The notes below the pieces were generated by a model. It did not search any database and had not been told where the DNA came from. It saw only the letters and a program-made list of their open reading frames with translations. Shown piece after piece: positions 18,016-26,063 of a DNA stretch of 64,000 nt (within the stretch, counting starts at the first letter, position 1; each line of letters opens with the position of its first letter). The position numbers and the translations under genes were made by a program. The DNA lies in the NCBI GenBank assembly GCA_910584065.1, contig CAJTZN010000006.1, positions 1 to 64,000 of the forward strand. The letters run 5' to 3'. This DNA is from an uncultured Eubacterium sp. GTDB taxonomy: Bacteria > Bacillota > Clostridia > Lachnospirales > Lachnospiraceae.

Positions 18016-18115
18016 GAATTTTAATTCTTTTAGGACTTTAGTTTTTAGAACTTCAGTTCTTTTTGAACTTCAGTTCTTTTTGAACTTCAGTTCTTTTTGA
18101 ACTTCTGTTCTTTTG
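18016..18115 (+). repeat. tandem 17-bp mini-hairpin repeat in the leader of the small ORF
   Basis: Four near-identical units (18048-18064, 18065-18081, 18082-18098, 18099-18114) have the form GAACTTCAGTTC followed by a T-run; the fourth has one change. Two degenerate units precede them from 18016. Each unit can fold as a tiny stem (GAAC with GTTC) followed by uridines, so the leader RNA would carry a row of terminator-like mini-hairpins. All lie between the promoter and the ribosome binding site of the 26-codon ORF. Confidence 0.85.
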
Positions 18116-18151
18116 GATGCCCTCTAGTCTATAGAAAGAGGGTGAGGCCCT

Positions 18152-18232
18152 ATGAGTATAATGGAAGTTCTTACATTATTGCTTGTATTATTTGCGGCTC
18201 TGTCTTACATAGACAATCATAAAAAGAAATAA
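18152..18232 (+). CDS. 26-residue toxin-like hydrophobic peptide (putative type I toxin)
   Basis: The 26-codon ORF encodes MSIMEVLTLLLVLFAALSYI followed by a short polar, lysine-rich end (DNHKKK). One membrane helix plus a positive tail is the design of small type I toxins and holin-like toxins of Firmicutes such as TxpA, BsrG and the Hol_Tox family. The ribosome site AGAGGG (18137-18142) is well placed but can pair with CCCTCT (18120-18125), so translation should be held down in the folded message, another hallmark of type I toxins. It has its own promoter, a long repeat-bearing leader, a 3' terminator, and a convergent promoter for an antisense RNA. The match is to architecture and peptide character; no database search was made, and toxicity is inferred. 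Confidence 0.6.
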   Translation: MSIMEVLTLLLVLFAALSYIDNHKKK

Positions 18233-18321
18233 GCATCCTGTACCGTCCAAAGTGTAGGATGCTTATTCTTATAATCACTTACTACTGAGGGCAATCGGAG
18301 ATTCCATTCCGATCACTTCTA
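18222..18321 (-). ncRNA. putative antisense RNA over the 3' end of the toxin-like mRNA
   Basis: A minus-strand promoter (18328-18356) should start an RNA near 18321. Running left, it meets a 9-bp stem (18231-18264) that on this strand is followed by ATTTCTTTTT, a good intrinsic terminator. The product would be about 100 bases, fully complementary to the 3' untranslated part of the toxin-like mRNA and to its last codons, as for RatA and SR4 antitoxin RNAs. This is inferred from promoter and terminator signals only. Confidence 0.5.
18231..18264 (-). terminator. hairpin at the end of the small ORF, better as a minus-strand terminator
   Basis: AAGCATCCT (18231-18239) pairs with AGGATGCTT (18256-18264). 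On the minus strand the stem is followed by ATTTCTTTTT; on the plus strand the tail ATTCTTAT is poorer. It therefore probably ends the antisense RNA and may let toxin mRNA read through to the next terminator. Confidence 0.65.
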
Positions 18322-18327
18322 AAATAA

Positions 18328-18356
18328 ATTATACACCAGAGCCGCTTGTTTGGCAA
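18328..18356 (-). promoter_or_regulatory. promoter of the putative antisense RNA
   Basis: On the minus strand TTGCCA (18351-18356) and TATAAT (18328-18333) are separated by exactly 17 bases. No leftward protein gene follows within reach, since the next leftward gene starts at 17843, which favours a noncoding product. Confidence 0.6.
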
Positions 18357-18368
18357 GTGGCTCTTTTT
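18338..18368 (+). terminator. terminator of the toxin-like mRNA
   Basis: An 11-bp stem (18338-18348 with 18354-18364, one G-U pair) is followed by a T-run at 18365-18368 in the rightward direction. The -35 element of the antisense promoter lies inside its loop and right arm. The rightward mRNA would thus extend past the antisense start site. Confidence 0.75.
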
Positions 18369-18377
18369 AATTTTAAA

Positions 18378-18926
18378 TCACAGCTTACAACCGCCTTTTC
18401 GCAGATTTTTATAGGCCAAAACACCGGCAATCGTCTTTGCGTCCGTGATCTCACAGGAGAAGATCTTCTCTTCGATCTCTTCTATCGTATAACGCTCGAT
18501 ATTGACAAATTCATTTTCATCGAGCCTTTGTTTCGATGGAATCAGATGCTCCGCGTAATAAACGACGATCTTTTCACTCGTATAGGCGGCTGCCGTATTG
18601 ATATCGATCAGATGGTGGATGTCATCCGAGCGGTATCCGGTCTCCTCCTCGAGTTCCCTCGCTGCGCAGATCTTAAAATCCTCATCGGCACTGTCCCTGC
18701 CGCCGGCCGGGATCTCCAGCATAATGTCATCGATCGCGCCCCGGTACTGGCGCACCATCAGGATCTTTCCGTCTTCATCGACCGGAACGACCGCAGAAGC
18801 CCCTTTGTGCTCGATATGATCCCACTTCGTGATGTTCCCGTTCGGAACCTTCACATCCAGCGTATAAAAATCCACGATCGAACCGTGATGCTCGAGTTTC
18901 CGGTTCAATATCTCAAATTTTTCCAT
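18378..18926 (-). CDS. NUDIX hydrolase (ADP-ribose pyrophosphatase-like)
   Basis: This 182-residue cytosolic enzyme holds a full NUDIX box, starting GGRDSADEDFKICAARELEE near residue 76, matching the GX5EX7REUXEEXGU pattern that binds the metal. The N-terminal YTLDVKVPNGNITKWDHIEHKGAS and the general length fit the ADP-ribose pyrophosphatase subgroup, which hydrolyses ADP-ribose to AMP and ribose 5-phosphate. The start is supported by GGAGGGAAAGT. It ends the leftward housekeeping run and is 24 bases after pepD. Exact substrate is not determined by the sequence. Confidence 0.9.
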   Translation of the reverse strand: MEKFEILNRKLEHHGSIVDFYTLDVKVPNGNITKWDHIEHKGASAVVPVDEDGKILMVRQYRGAIDDIMLEIPAGGRDSADEDFKICAARELEEETGYRSDDIHHLIDINTAAAYTSEKIVVYYAEHLIPSKQRLDENEFVNIERYTIEEIEEKIFSCEITDAKTIAGVLAYKNLRKGGCKL

Positions 18927-18950
18927 ACTTTCCCTCCGTTTACCTTTTTC

Positions 18951-20399
18951 TTACAACTTCTCCAGCACACGGAGCAGAAAATCAAAATTCCGTTTCGCAG
19001 ATGAAATGCTCATCCGCTCCCTCACCGTGTGGATATCCAGTATATCAGGGCCAATTGAAACAATATCCAGCCCCGGGATCTTTTCTGATAAAATACCGCA
19101 TTCCAAGCCGGCATGGATGCCCTCTACGACCGGCTCCTCTCCGAAACACTCCCGATACTCGCGGACCATCCGTTCGCGCAGTCTGGAATCCCGTTTATAA
19201 TCCCATTCCGGATAATCACCCTCCGTCCGGAACGAATAGCCGCAGCCTTCTTCTGCCACGCAGGCGGCAAGCCGGCGAATCTGGGAGAGCATATACTTTT
19301 TATAACTTTTTTTCTGGCTCCTCACCGCGAACCCGAACGTGATCCCCGACTCATCGGTGCGTGCCACTCCCATATTCAGCGAACTCTCGACCATGCCCGG
19401 AATATCGCGCGAATAGACCTGCACACCAGTGATCGTCAGACTCAAAAAATGCAGCACGGTTTCCGTAAACGCCTGGTCAAAACAAAATTCCTCCTTTGTC
19501 TCCGGATCCATAACTACAACAGCCATGTCCGGTTCCTGGGAGCAAAGTTCCTTCGTCAGTACGACGGCAAGCTTCGACAGGTGCGCCGCCAATTCCTCCG
19601 CTTTTTCCCCGCAGTAAAGATACGCCGTCGCCTCGTTCGTGATGACATTGTCTTTATCCCCGCCCAGAAAGGAACTGAGTAAAAAAGGATGCGTCTCATA
19701 CGCTTCCGACAAAAGCCTTCCTAACAGGATGGAAGCATTCAGCGGATGCTTGTCGATCTCCGTTCCGGAATGCCCGCCCACAAGCCTGCTCACGGACACC
19801 TCGAGAAATGCTCCGCTTCTCTTTTCCCTGAAACCGTCAAATTCCACGAGCGCCCTCGCGCCGCCGGCACAGCTGACGAGCAGCTGCCCTTCCTTTTCAT
19901 TGTCGAGATTGATCAGCGTCTTTGCCTCGAGATCCGAAACATCAAGCGCCGACGCGCCGTGCATACCAACCTCCTCATCAACGGTAAATACCGCTTCGAT
20001 CGGCGGATGCGTGTAACCGTCCCCGTCGAGCAGCGCCAGCATGTACGCCAGCGCAATCCCATCGTCGCCGCCGAGCGTCGTTCCCTCCGCGGAAATAAAA
20101 TCCCCGTCGATGCGAAGCGTTAGTCCTTCCTTTTGAAAATCGTGGGAGACGCCTTCACTCACACAGACCATATCCATATGCCCCTGGAGCATAACAGCGT
20201 CCCGGCTGGCCGTGTTCCCGCATGCCGGCTTTTTGATGATGACATTCCGGGCATCATCCACCCGGTAAGAAAACCCGTGATCTTTCGCAAATTGAACGAG
20301 ATACTCGCTGATCTTTTCATTGTGGTAAGAACCTCTCGGTACATTTGAAATTTCCTCAAAATAAGTAAAAATCTTTTTGTAATCAATTGCTTCCAGCAT
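18951..20399 (-). CDS. pepD: aminoacyl-histidine dipeptidase (M20 family)
   Basis: The 482-residue protein is a cytosolic metallo-dipeptidase of the PepD group that cleaves Xaa-His and other dipeptides. It has MLQGHMDMVCV near residue 69-79 with the zinc-binding histidine and aspartate, GTTLGGDDGIALAYMLALLD near 115, TVDEEVGMHGA near 138-148 with the catalytic glutamate pair, LINLDNEKEGQLLVSCAGG near 160, and VGGHSGTEIDKHPLNA near 212. Length fits. It sits 26 bases after the DUF711 gene and 24 bases before the NUDIX gene, probably in the same transcript. It supplies amino acids from peptides. Confidence 0.93.
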   Translation of the reverse strand: MLEAIDYKKIFTYFEEISNVPRGSYHNEKISEYLVQFAKDHGFSYRVDDARNVIIKKPACGNTASRDAVMLQGHMDMVCVSEGVSHDFQKEGLTLRIDGDFISAEGTTLGGDDGIALAYMLALLDGDGYTHPPIEAVFTVDEEVGMHGASALDVSDLEAKTLINLDNEKEGQLLVSCAGGARALVEFDGFREKRSGAFLEVSVSRLVGGHSGTEIDKHPLNASILLGRLLSEAYETHPFLLSSFLGGDKDNVITNEATAYLYCGEKAEELAAHLSKLAVVLTKELCSQEPDMAVVVMDPETKEEFCFDQAFTETVLHFLSLTITGVQVYSRDIPGMVESSLNMGVARTDESGITFGFAVRSQKKSYKKYMLSQIRRLAACVAEEGCGYSFRTEGDYPEWDYKRDSRLRERMVREYRECFGEEPVVEGIHAGLECGILSEKIPGLDIVSIGPDILDIHTVRERMSISSAKRNFDFLLRVLEKL

Positions 20400-20425
20400 C
20401 GTGTCTTCCTTTCTTCCCTTTCAAA

Positions 20426-21790
20426 CTAATTTTTGAAGCTGTGGATCGGCGCCGGAATCCGCCCCTGACGGTTCACAAAGCCGTCACAGTCAAATCCATT
20501 GACCGGCATGATCGGCGCATAGCCCAGAAGACCGCCGAACTCCGCCTTTTCTCCCACGCCTTTCCCCTGAACGGGTATGATCCTTACCGCTGTCGTCTTC
20601 TGGTTGACCATACCGATCGCCATCTCATCGGCGATAATACCAGCGATCGTCGTCTCCTTCGTATCGCCCGGTATCGCGATCATATCGAGGCCGACCGAGC
20701 AGACACACGTCATCGCCTCCAGCTTTTCCAGCGTGAGCGCGCCTTCCGATACCGCATCAATCATTCCCTGGTCCTCGCTGACCGGAATAAACGCGCCGCT
20801 CAAGCCCCCCACATAAGAAGATGCCATTACGCCGCCCTTTTTCACCTGATCGTTCAACATCGCAAGCGCCGCCGTCGTCCCCGGCGCGCCGGCCCTCTCA
20901 AGTCCCAGCACCTCAAAAATTTCCGCGATGCTGTCGCCCACGGCAGGTGTCGGCGCCAGCGACAGATCAATGATCCCGAACGGAACACCGAGCCTCTTTG
21001 AGGCCTCCTGTGCCACAAGCTGCCCGACGCGCGTAATTTTAAATGCCGTCTTCTTGATCGTTTCGCACACTTTCCCAAAGTCGTGATCTTTCACCTTTTC
21101 AAGCGCCGTCTTCACGACTCCCGGCCCGCTGACTCCCACATTGATGATCGCGTCCCCCTCTGTTACCCCGTGGAACGCCCCCGCCATAAACGGATTATCG
21201 TCCGGCGCGTTGCAGAACACGACGAGCTTCGCGCATCCGAGCGAATCGTTTTCTTTCGTAAGTACCGCCGTCTCCTTTACGATCTTTCCCATCAGGCGTA
21301 TCGCGTCCATATCAAGACCCGTCTTCGTCGAACCGACATTGACCGAACTGCATACGCGTTCGGTGCAGGCAAGCGCTTTCGGGATGGAACAGATCAGACT
21401 GCGGTCGGCTTCGGTCATTTTCTTTGACACAAGCGCCGTATACCCGCCGATAAAATTGACGCCGACCCGTTTCGCCGCACTGTCAAGCGCCTTCGCGATT
21501 TCCACGAAATCATCCGGCGACTGGCAGGCGGAACCGCCGACCAGCGAAACCGGCGTGATCGAAATCCGCTTATTCACGATCGGGATTCCGTACTCCCTGC
21601 TTATTTCTTCCCCAACTGCCACTAAATTGTGCGCCATACGGACAATTTTATCCGTAATATTCTGACAAAGACGCCCGAGATCGCTATCCACACAATCCAG
21701 CAGACTGATCCCCATCGTGATCGTGCGGACGTCCAGGTTCTCCTCATCGATCATCTTATTTGTTTCGATGACTTCATTTATATTGATCAT
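20426..21790 (-). CDS. PFL/DUF711 (UPF0210) family protein
   Basis: The 454-residue product begins MININEVIETNKMIDEENLD and is a close fit in length to UPF0210, a family with a glycyl-radical-enzyme-like barrel but no known activity. Conserved stretches seen are VRTITMGISLLDC, FIGGYTALV near 134, NVGVSGPGVVKTALEK near 210, IIDLSLAPTPAVGDSIAEIFE near 280, and SSYVGGLSGAFIPVSEDQGM near 330. It usually pairs with an ACT-domain UPF0237 protein, and that gene lies 54 bases upstream here. The start at 21790 is set by AGGAGGAAGG; 21841 is rejected. The biochemical role is unknown. Confidence 0.9.
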   Translation of the reverse strand: MININEVIETNKMIDEENLDVRTITMGISLLDCVDSDLGRLCQNITDKIVRMAHNLVAVGEEISREYGIPIVNKRISITPVSLVGGSACQSPDDFVEIAKALDSAAKRVGVNFIGGYTALVSKKMTEADRSLICSIPKALACTERVCSSVNVGSTKTGLDMDAIRLMGKIVKETAVLTKENDSLGCAKLVVFCNAPDDNPFMAGAFHGVTEGDAIINVGVSGPGVVKTALEKVKDHDFGKVCETIKKTAFKITRVGQLVAQEASKRLGVPFGIIDLSLAPTPAVGDSIAEIFEVLGLERAGAPGTTAALAMLNDQVKKGGVMASSYVGGLSGAFIPVSEDQGMIDAVSEGALTLEKLEAMTCVCSVGLDMIAIPGDTKETTIAGIIADEMAIGMVNQKTTAVRIIPVQGKGVGEKAEFGGLLGYAPIMPVNGFDCDGFVNRQGRIPAPIHSFKN

Positions 21791-21844
21791 GTTACGATTC
21801 CTTCCTCCTGCCAATTGATTCCTTCCACCATTGCATTTCACTGG

Positions 21845-22117
21845 TCAGATCCGGTGCATCATATCAAAAATCTCTTCCCGCTGTGCCCGGATGATACAGT
21901 GAATTTCTTTTCCCAACTCCTCTAACTCACTGGAAATTTCCTCGGAGTTTTTCGACGACATATCTGTATTCGCGATCATCATCATATTGAAATAGCCATC
22001 TACGATCGTCTGGGAAATGTCAAGGATATTGATCCCATTGTCCGAAAGATACGTACACACTTTTGCAATGATCCCCACACTGTCTTTTCCCACCACGGTA
22101 ATGATTGTTTTTTTCAT
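21845..22117 (-). CDS. ACT domain protein (UPF0237)
   Basis: This 90-residue protein is a single ACT domain: IITVVGKDSVGIIAKVCTYL near 4-23, GINILDISQTIVDGYFNMMM near 28-47, and a helical C-terminus. ACT domains bind amino acids or other small ligands and control partner enzymes, so it likely acts as a sensor for the neighbouring DUF711 protein. The start is the ATG at 22117 after AGAGAGG rather than the TTG two codons earlier. Confidence 0.9.
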   Translation of the reverse strand: MKKTIITVVGKDSVGIIAKVCTYLSDNGINILDISQTIVDGYFNMMMIANTDMSSKNSEEISSELEELGKEIHCIIRAQREEIFDMMHRI

Positions 22118-22149
22118 CGTCAACCTCTCTTCTTTCCACTCATGCCTTT

Positions 22150-22959
22150 TTATGCGGAGACGTAAACCGGCGCTGTCGGCGCCTGCCGGCCCGCGACTCC
22201 GAGAAATACCCCGCTGTCCTTTCCAAAACCGCTCTCCTGTTCCAATTCATATTTCACGGTTTCGTAGGCGAGCTCCGGGTAATTGTTTTCCTTACTCAAA
22301 TGCCCCAGAAGAATATGTTTCACCTTCAAATGGATCAGCCGGCGCAGCATCCTTCCGCAGGCATCGTTCGACAAATGCCCCTCTTTCCCCAGAATGCGCA
22401 TTTTTAAGTAATACGGATAGTGTCCGGCCTGGAGCATGTTGATGTCATGATTCGCTTCGAGCAGGATGCCGTCACAATCCTCCAAATGGGAAAATGTATA
22501 ATCCGTATACTCGCCCATATCCGTGGCTACCGCCACTTTATCCCGTCCTTCCCGGACGGTGTAACAGACCGGATCCGCCGCGTCATGGGACACCGAAAAC
22601 GGCATCACTTCCATGCCGCCCACCGAAACCGGTACATCCGGCTCCACACACTGGAACAGTTCATTCTCCACTTTCCCGCATTTTCCGTTTTCCAGTATGT
22701 ATCCGATCGTCCGCTCCGTCGCGTAAACCGGGATCCTGTACTTTCTCAAAACCGGCCCCAATCCACTAATATGATCCGAGTGCTCATGCGTGATAAATAT
22801 GCCGTCCACATCTTCAAACGACATATGTTCCATCGCCAGTCCGTCCTCGATCCGCTTCTTACTGATCCCCGTATCGATCAGGATCCCCCGCCCCGTACTG
22901 CCGGAGCCGACAAAAATGCTGTTTCCGCTGCTCCCGCTCGCAATGCTGTAAAGTTTCAT
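22150..22959 (-). CDS. MBL-fold metallohydrolase (YycJ/WalJ-like)
   Basis: This 269-residue cytosolic enzyme starts MKLYSIASGSSGNSIFVGSG and has the metallo-beta-lactamase motif THEHSDHISGL near 60-70, followed by AVATDMGEYTD near 156, EANHDINML near 179, and LGHLSKENN near 233. This order matches YycJ/WalJ, a nuclease-like protein linked to DNA and cell-wall maintenance in Bacillus. In Bacillus it lies with walRK, but here it follows the FtsA-like gene, whose stop it overlaps if the GTG at 22974 is used. The ATG at 22959 with GTGAGG upstream is preferred. Confidence 0.85.
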   Translation of the reverse strand: MKLYSIASGSSGNSIFVGSGSTGRGILIDTGISKKRIEDGLAMEHMSFEDVDGIFITHEHSDHISGLGPVLRKYRIPVYATERTIGYILENGKCGKVENELFQCVEPDVPVSVGGMEVMPFSVSHDAADPVCYTVREGRDKVAVATDMGEYTDYTFSHLEDCDGILLEANHDINMLQAGHYPYYLKMRILGKEGHLSNDACGRMLRRLIHLKVKHILLGHLSKENNYPELAYETVKYELEQESGFGKDSGVFLGVAGRQAPTAPVYVSA

Positions 22960-22970
22960 TTTGAACTGCC

Positions 22971-25232
22971 TCACTTTTCCCAGTAAAGATCTATTTCATC
23001 GTTTTCAAAAACCGGTTTCGTAAAATCCCTGACCTCCATGCCATTGACACGGCAAACCATGCGGTTTCCGCCCGCCTTTGTCAGATCGAACGGATAGACG
23101 TCAAACACATCAACAAACATATGATTTGCTTTGGACAATAATTTTACTTTTTTTCCATTCACTTTTACTTCTATGCTGCGTTCCCTTGCCGACGAAGAAC
23201 CCGACATCCCCCCAAATACCGGAGGTGCCGTTGATACCGGAGGTGTTGAAAAACCTGAAACCGGCGGGATCGGTGACGGCGCCGGCATAACGGGCGCGGC
23301 GTACGGAGCCGTCGCCTGCGGCGCTGCCTGATACGGTCTTACGGCCGGGTTACTGATCGGCAGGTCATTGGCCCATGCCGGTAACGGCCGAACCGGCGCC
23401 AGTAACGGATCCTGACCCGACGGCGTCGTAAGATCACTCAGATCAGAGAGGACATTTTCCACCACCGGCTTGACTTCCGGTTTTTCCTCAGGGAGCCGTT
23501 CCACTTTCGCCCCTTCCTTCAATTTTGTCCTCGCATCCACTTCTTCGCCGTCCACCAGGACGCGCTCCTCCTGCTCCATTCCCATAAATTCAAGAAGCTG
23601 TGCCACGGAGTAAAAGTCGTGCACGGTCACCTCGTCCCCGTCATGGAGTTCGTATTCCGCCGAGCGCAGTTCCCCATTGACCTCGGCACGTTTCGGGCAC
23701 GTGACCCGTCTGCCAAACAGCGTAAACGAAAGCTCCTTCTTGAACTCCGGAACCCTTCCGATCGTCAGCGAAGCGTCTTCCCCCTTCGTGGCGGGCCGGA
23801 TAGAAATTTCATCTTCATCTTTAATCAGTTCATTGAGATTTGTCTCCTTCCCGTTCATGTGGACCTCCGCGGCTTCACCCGTCCGTCCTTTCACTTCCCG
23901 TTTTCTTCCGTTCACCGTATAAGAAAGGCTTTCCCCGCGTGACGGGAACAGGCTCTCCTGCGAAAAACCGGCGTGGATACACGCATCGAGAACCGTCGCC
24001 TTTCCATTGTCATATATTTTCACCCGCTCTTCATTCACACGGACATGGATGAAATTACTCTTCTGCTCGTAGTACTCCATGCAGATACCGATCGGCGTCA
24101 CGAGCGTCGAATCCTTTTTAATGCCGGTCGCCGAAAAATCAATCTGCTGCAGCACCTCCGCCCCGCGAATAGCTACCCGGTTTTCCGGCAGTTCCAGTTT
24201 CTCCGCCATTTTCGCCGTAAAGCCCGGCATTTTTCCGCCGCCGCCCACGACAAAAACCGCGCTGACTGACTTTCCACCATTGAGTTCCATCACCTTTCCC
24301 GCCACCTGATCGACGATCATCTCAATGGCCTCATTTACAACCTCCATCACTTCATCACTTTTCAGCCGGTACGATTCTCCCATAATATTTTTAAATGACG
24401 ACGATTTATTTTTGGCAGTCGTCTTTTTAATCTCCTCCGCCGTCTCAAAATCCACAAGGAATTTTTTGGCGATGGCTTCCGTTATTTCGTCCCCGGCAAG
24501 CGGAATCATGCCAAAGGCGATGATGCTCCCGTCTTTGACGATGGAAATATCCGACGTCCCGGCGCCGACATCCACCAGGGCGATGTTCAGCAGGCGGAAA
24601 CGGTCGGGAATCGCCAGATTGATCGCCGCGATCGGCTCAAGCGTCAGGCTGGCCACGCGCAATCCCGCGTCTTCCACCGCCGAGTACAATCCCTCGACAA
24701 CTTCATCCGGCAAAAAAGTAGTAATCATTTCCACGCCGATCGAAGAGGCCATATGCTGTTCGATCATTTCCATCGGATACCCGTTCAGATAGTATCTGAC
24801 CGGAGAATACCCGACACAGTAAAATCGCTTGTCCTTATGATCCGCCTCCTTGCGCACCTCATCGTACGCCTTTTCGACTGCAATATTATCCAATGAAAAA
24901 ATGTGTTCTTTCGTCACCCTCGTCTCTGACGGCATCTCATATTCGGCATAGATGGTTTTCGTCTTCAGCACGCGGCCGGCCGCCGCTATACTGACATCCA
25001 ACAGTGTTTCCCCCGTCATGGACTCCAAACGCGCCTTCACCTCGGCGATCGTCTTTGTCACGGTCGGTATATCGTGAATCTGGCCGTCGATCACGGCGCG
25101 TGTCTTATGCTCGATGGAAACCTGCGCCACCACGACAAACCGATCCGTTCCGACACGGTATCCCAGCGTACCGACGATGCTCCGTGTGCCAATATCCAAT
25201 CCAAATACGTAATCTTCTCTCTTTTTTCTCAT
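22971..25232 (-). CDS. FtsA-like cell division ATPase with long C-terminal extension
   Basis: The 753-residue protein opens with an ASKHA-fold FtsA-like domain (about 1-390): FGLDIGTRSIVGTLGYR, an SHS2-like insert, LVDVGAGTSDISIVKDGS near 220, and FVVGGGGKMPGFTAKMAEKL near 328. Two beta-rich ubiquitin-like segments follow (about 400-620), then a proline/alanine-rich linker (about 635-695), and a final small beta domain with VKVNGKKVKLLSKANHMF. Classical FtsA is ~420 residues, so this is the long form I associate with Clostridia, and it may not be the main FtsZ anchor. It lacks an obvious C-terminal amphipathic membrane helix. It lies 74 bases after coaE and is coupled to the MBL gene. Confidence 0.8.
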   Translation of the reverse strand: MRKKREDYVFGLDIGTRSIVGTLGYRVGTDRFVVVAQVSIEHKTRAVIDGQIHDIPTVTKTIAEVKARLESMTGETLLDVSIAAAGRVLKTKTIYAEYEMPSETRVTKEHIFSLDNIAVEKAYDEVRKEADHKDKRFYCVGYSPVRYYLNGYPMEMIEQHMASSIGVEMITTFLPDEVVEGLYSAVEDAGLRVASLTLEPIAAINLAIPDRFRLLNIALVDVGAGTSDISIVKDGSIIAFGMIPLAGDEITEAIAKKFLVDFETAEEIKKTTAKNKSSSFKNIMGESYRLKSDEVMEVVNEAIEMIVDQVAGKVMELNGGKSVSAVFVVGGGGKMPGFTAKMAEKLELPENRVAIRGAEVLQQIDFSATGIKKDSTLVTPIGICMEYYEQKSNFIHVRVNEERVKIYDNGKATVLDACIHAGFSQESLFPSRGESLSYTVNGRKREVKGRTGEAAEVHMNGKETNLNELIKDEDEISIRPATKGEDASLTIGRVPEFKKELSFTLFGRRVTCPKRAEVNGELRSAEYELHDGDEVTVHDFYSVAQLLEFMGMEQEERVLVDGEEVDARTKLKEGAKVERLPEEKPEVKPVVENVLSDLSDLTTPSGQDPLLAPVRPLPAWANDLPISNPAVRPYQAAPQATAPYAAPVMPAPSPIPPVSGFSTPPVSTAPPVFGGMSGSSSARERSIEVKVNGKKVKLLSKANHMFVDVFDVYPFDLTKAGGNRMVCRVNGMEVRDFTKPVFENDEIDLYWEK

Positions 25233-25306
25233 AATCAGACCTCATCCCCAGCGTCACATACAAAAAATCTAACATAAACTTGCTAATACGTGCGGCAGCA
25301 CTTATT

Positions 25307-25912
25307 TTACCATACCTTCGAAAGAATTGCAACGACCTCATTCGCATATGTACCGATCTGCCGCCGCAGTTCCTCCCGGTCCCCGTCATTAACGATCAGA
25401 CGCTGGCACCGTTTCGCCAGCTCGCCGTTTCCCATTTGTTTTTTCATGATAGATTCCGCTTTTTCCCGCGTGTACCCCCTCGACTCCATCAGGCGCCGGA
25501 TGCGGATCTCATCCTCGGTAATTACTCCCCAGACCTCATCACACAGTTTATCGCACCCCGATTCAAACAGGATTGCCGTCTCGAGTACAAAGAGGCGGCC
25601 GGGCGGACATTGATCGATCTGGCTGCGGATCACCTTCTTCACATACGGATGGATGATCCCATTCAGGAGAGAAAGCTTTTCTCCGTCCCGATAAACAATG
25701 TCGGAAAGCGCATTCCGGTCAACCCGGCCGTCGCCGCGCAGAATTTCTTCCCCAAAGACGGCGACGACCGCCTCATACGCCTCCGTTCCCTGTTCGAGCG
25801 CCGCATGCCCCAGTTCATCCGCCATGCAGATCTGCACCGGATATTCCTGCTCCATGATAGAAAGCACCGTAGACTTTCCGCTCCCGACCCCGCCGGCCAT
25901 CCCGATCACCAT
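25307..25912 (-). CDS. coaE: dephospho-CoA kinase
   Basis: This 201-residue P-loop enzyme catalyses the last step of coenzyme A synthesis, ATP-dependent phosphorylation of dephospho-CoA. It has Walker A GMAGGVGSGKST at residues 4-15, ADELGHAALEQG near 31, GIIHPYVKKVI near 85, and FVLETAILFESGCDKLCDEV near 107, which carries the substrate-binding acidic residues. The start at 25912 follows GGAGGAACGAGT; the reading frame extends to 25954 but that part lies in a repeated spacer and encodes a repeat-derived CDPC-rich peptide. It sits between polA and the FtsA-like gene, as is common in Firmicutes. Confidence 0.95.
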   Translation of the reverse strand: MVIGMAGGVGSGKSTVLSIMEQEYPVQICMADELGHAALEQGTEAYEAVVAVFGEEILRGDGRVDRNALSDIVYRDGEKLSLLNGIIHPYVKKVIRSQIDQCPPGRLFVLETAILFESGCDKLCDEVWGVITEDEIRIRRLMESRGYTREKAESIMKKQMGNGELAKRCQRLIVNDGDREELRRQIGTYANEVVAILSKVW

Positions 25913-25922
25913 ACTCGTTCCT

Positions 25923-26063
25923 CCATTCCCGCATGCCCTGCACGGATCACACATCCCGCATGCCTTCGCCGCACATTACCATCACCTGGTTCAGACTTTT
26001 CCATTCCCGCATGCCTTGCACGGATCACACATCCCGCATGCCTTCGCCGCACATTACCATCAC
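25923..26063. repeat. 63-bp direct repeat between polA and coaE
   Basis: Copies at 25923-25985 and 26001-26063 differ at one base and are separated by 15 bases. Each copy itself holds two CCCGCATGCC cores. The right copy carries the last bases and stop of polA, so the spacer seems to have grown by tandem duplication of the polA 3' end. Confidence 0.9.

Noticed and set aside
18016..18115. CRISPR array
   Set aside because: The 17-bp units are directly abutting, with no unique spacers.
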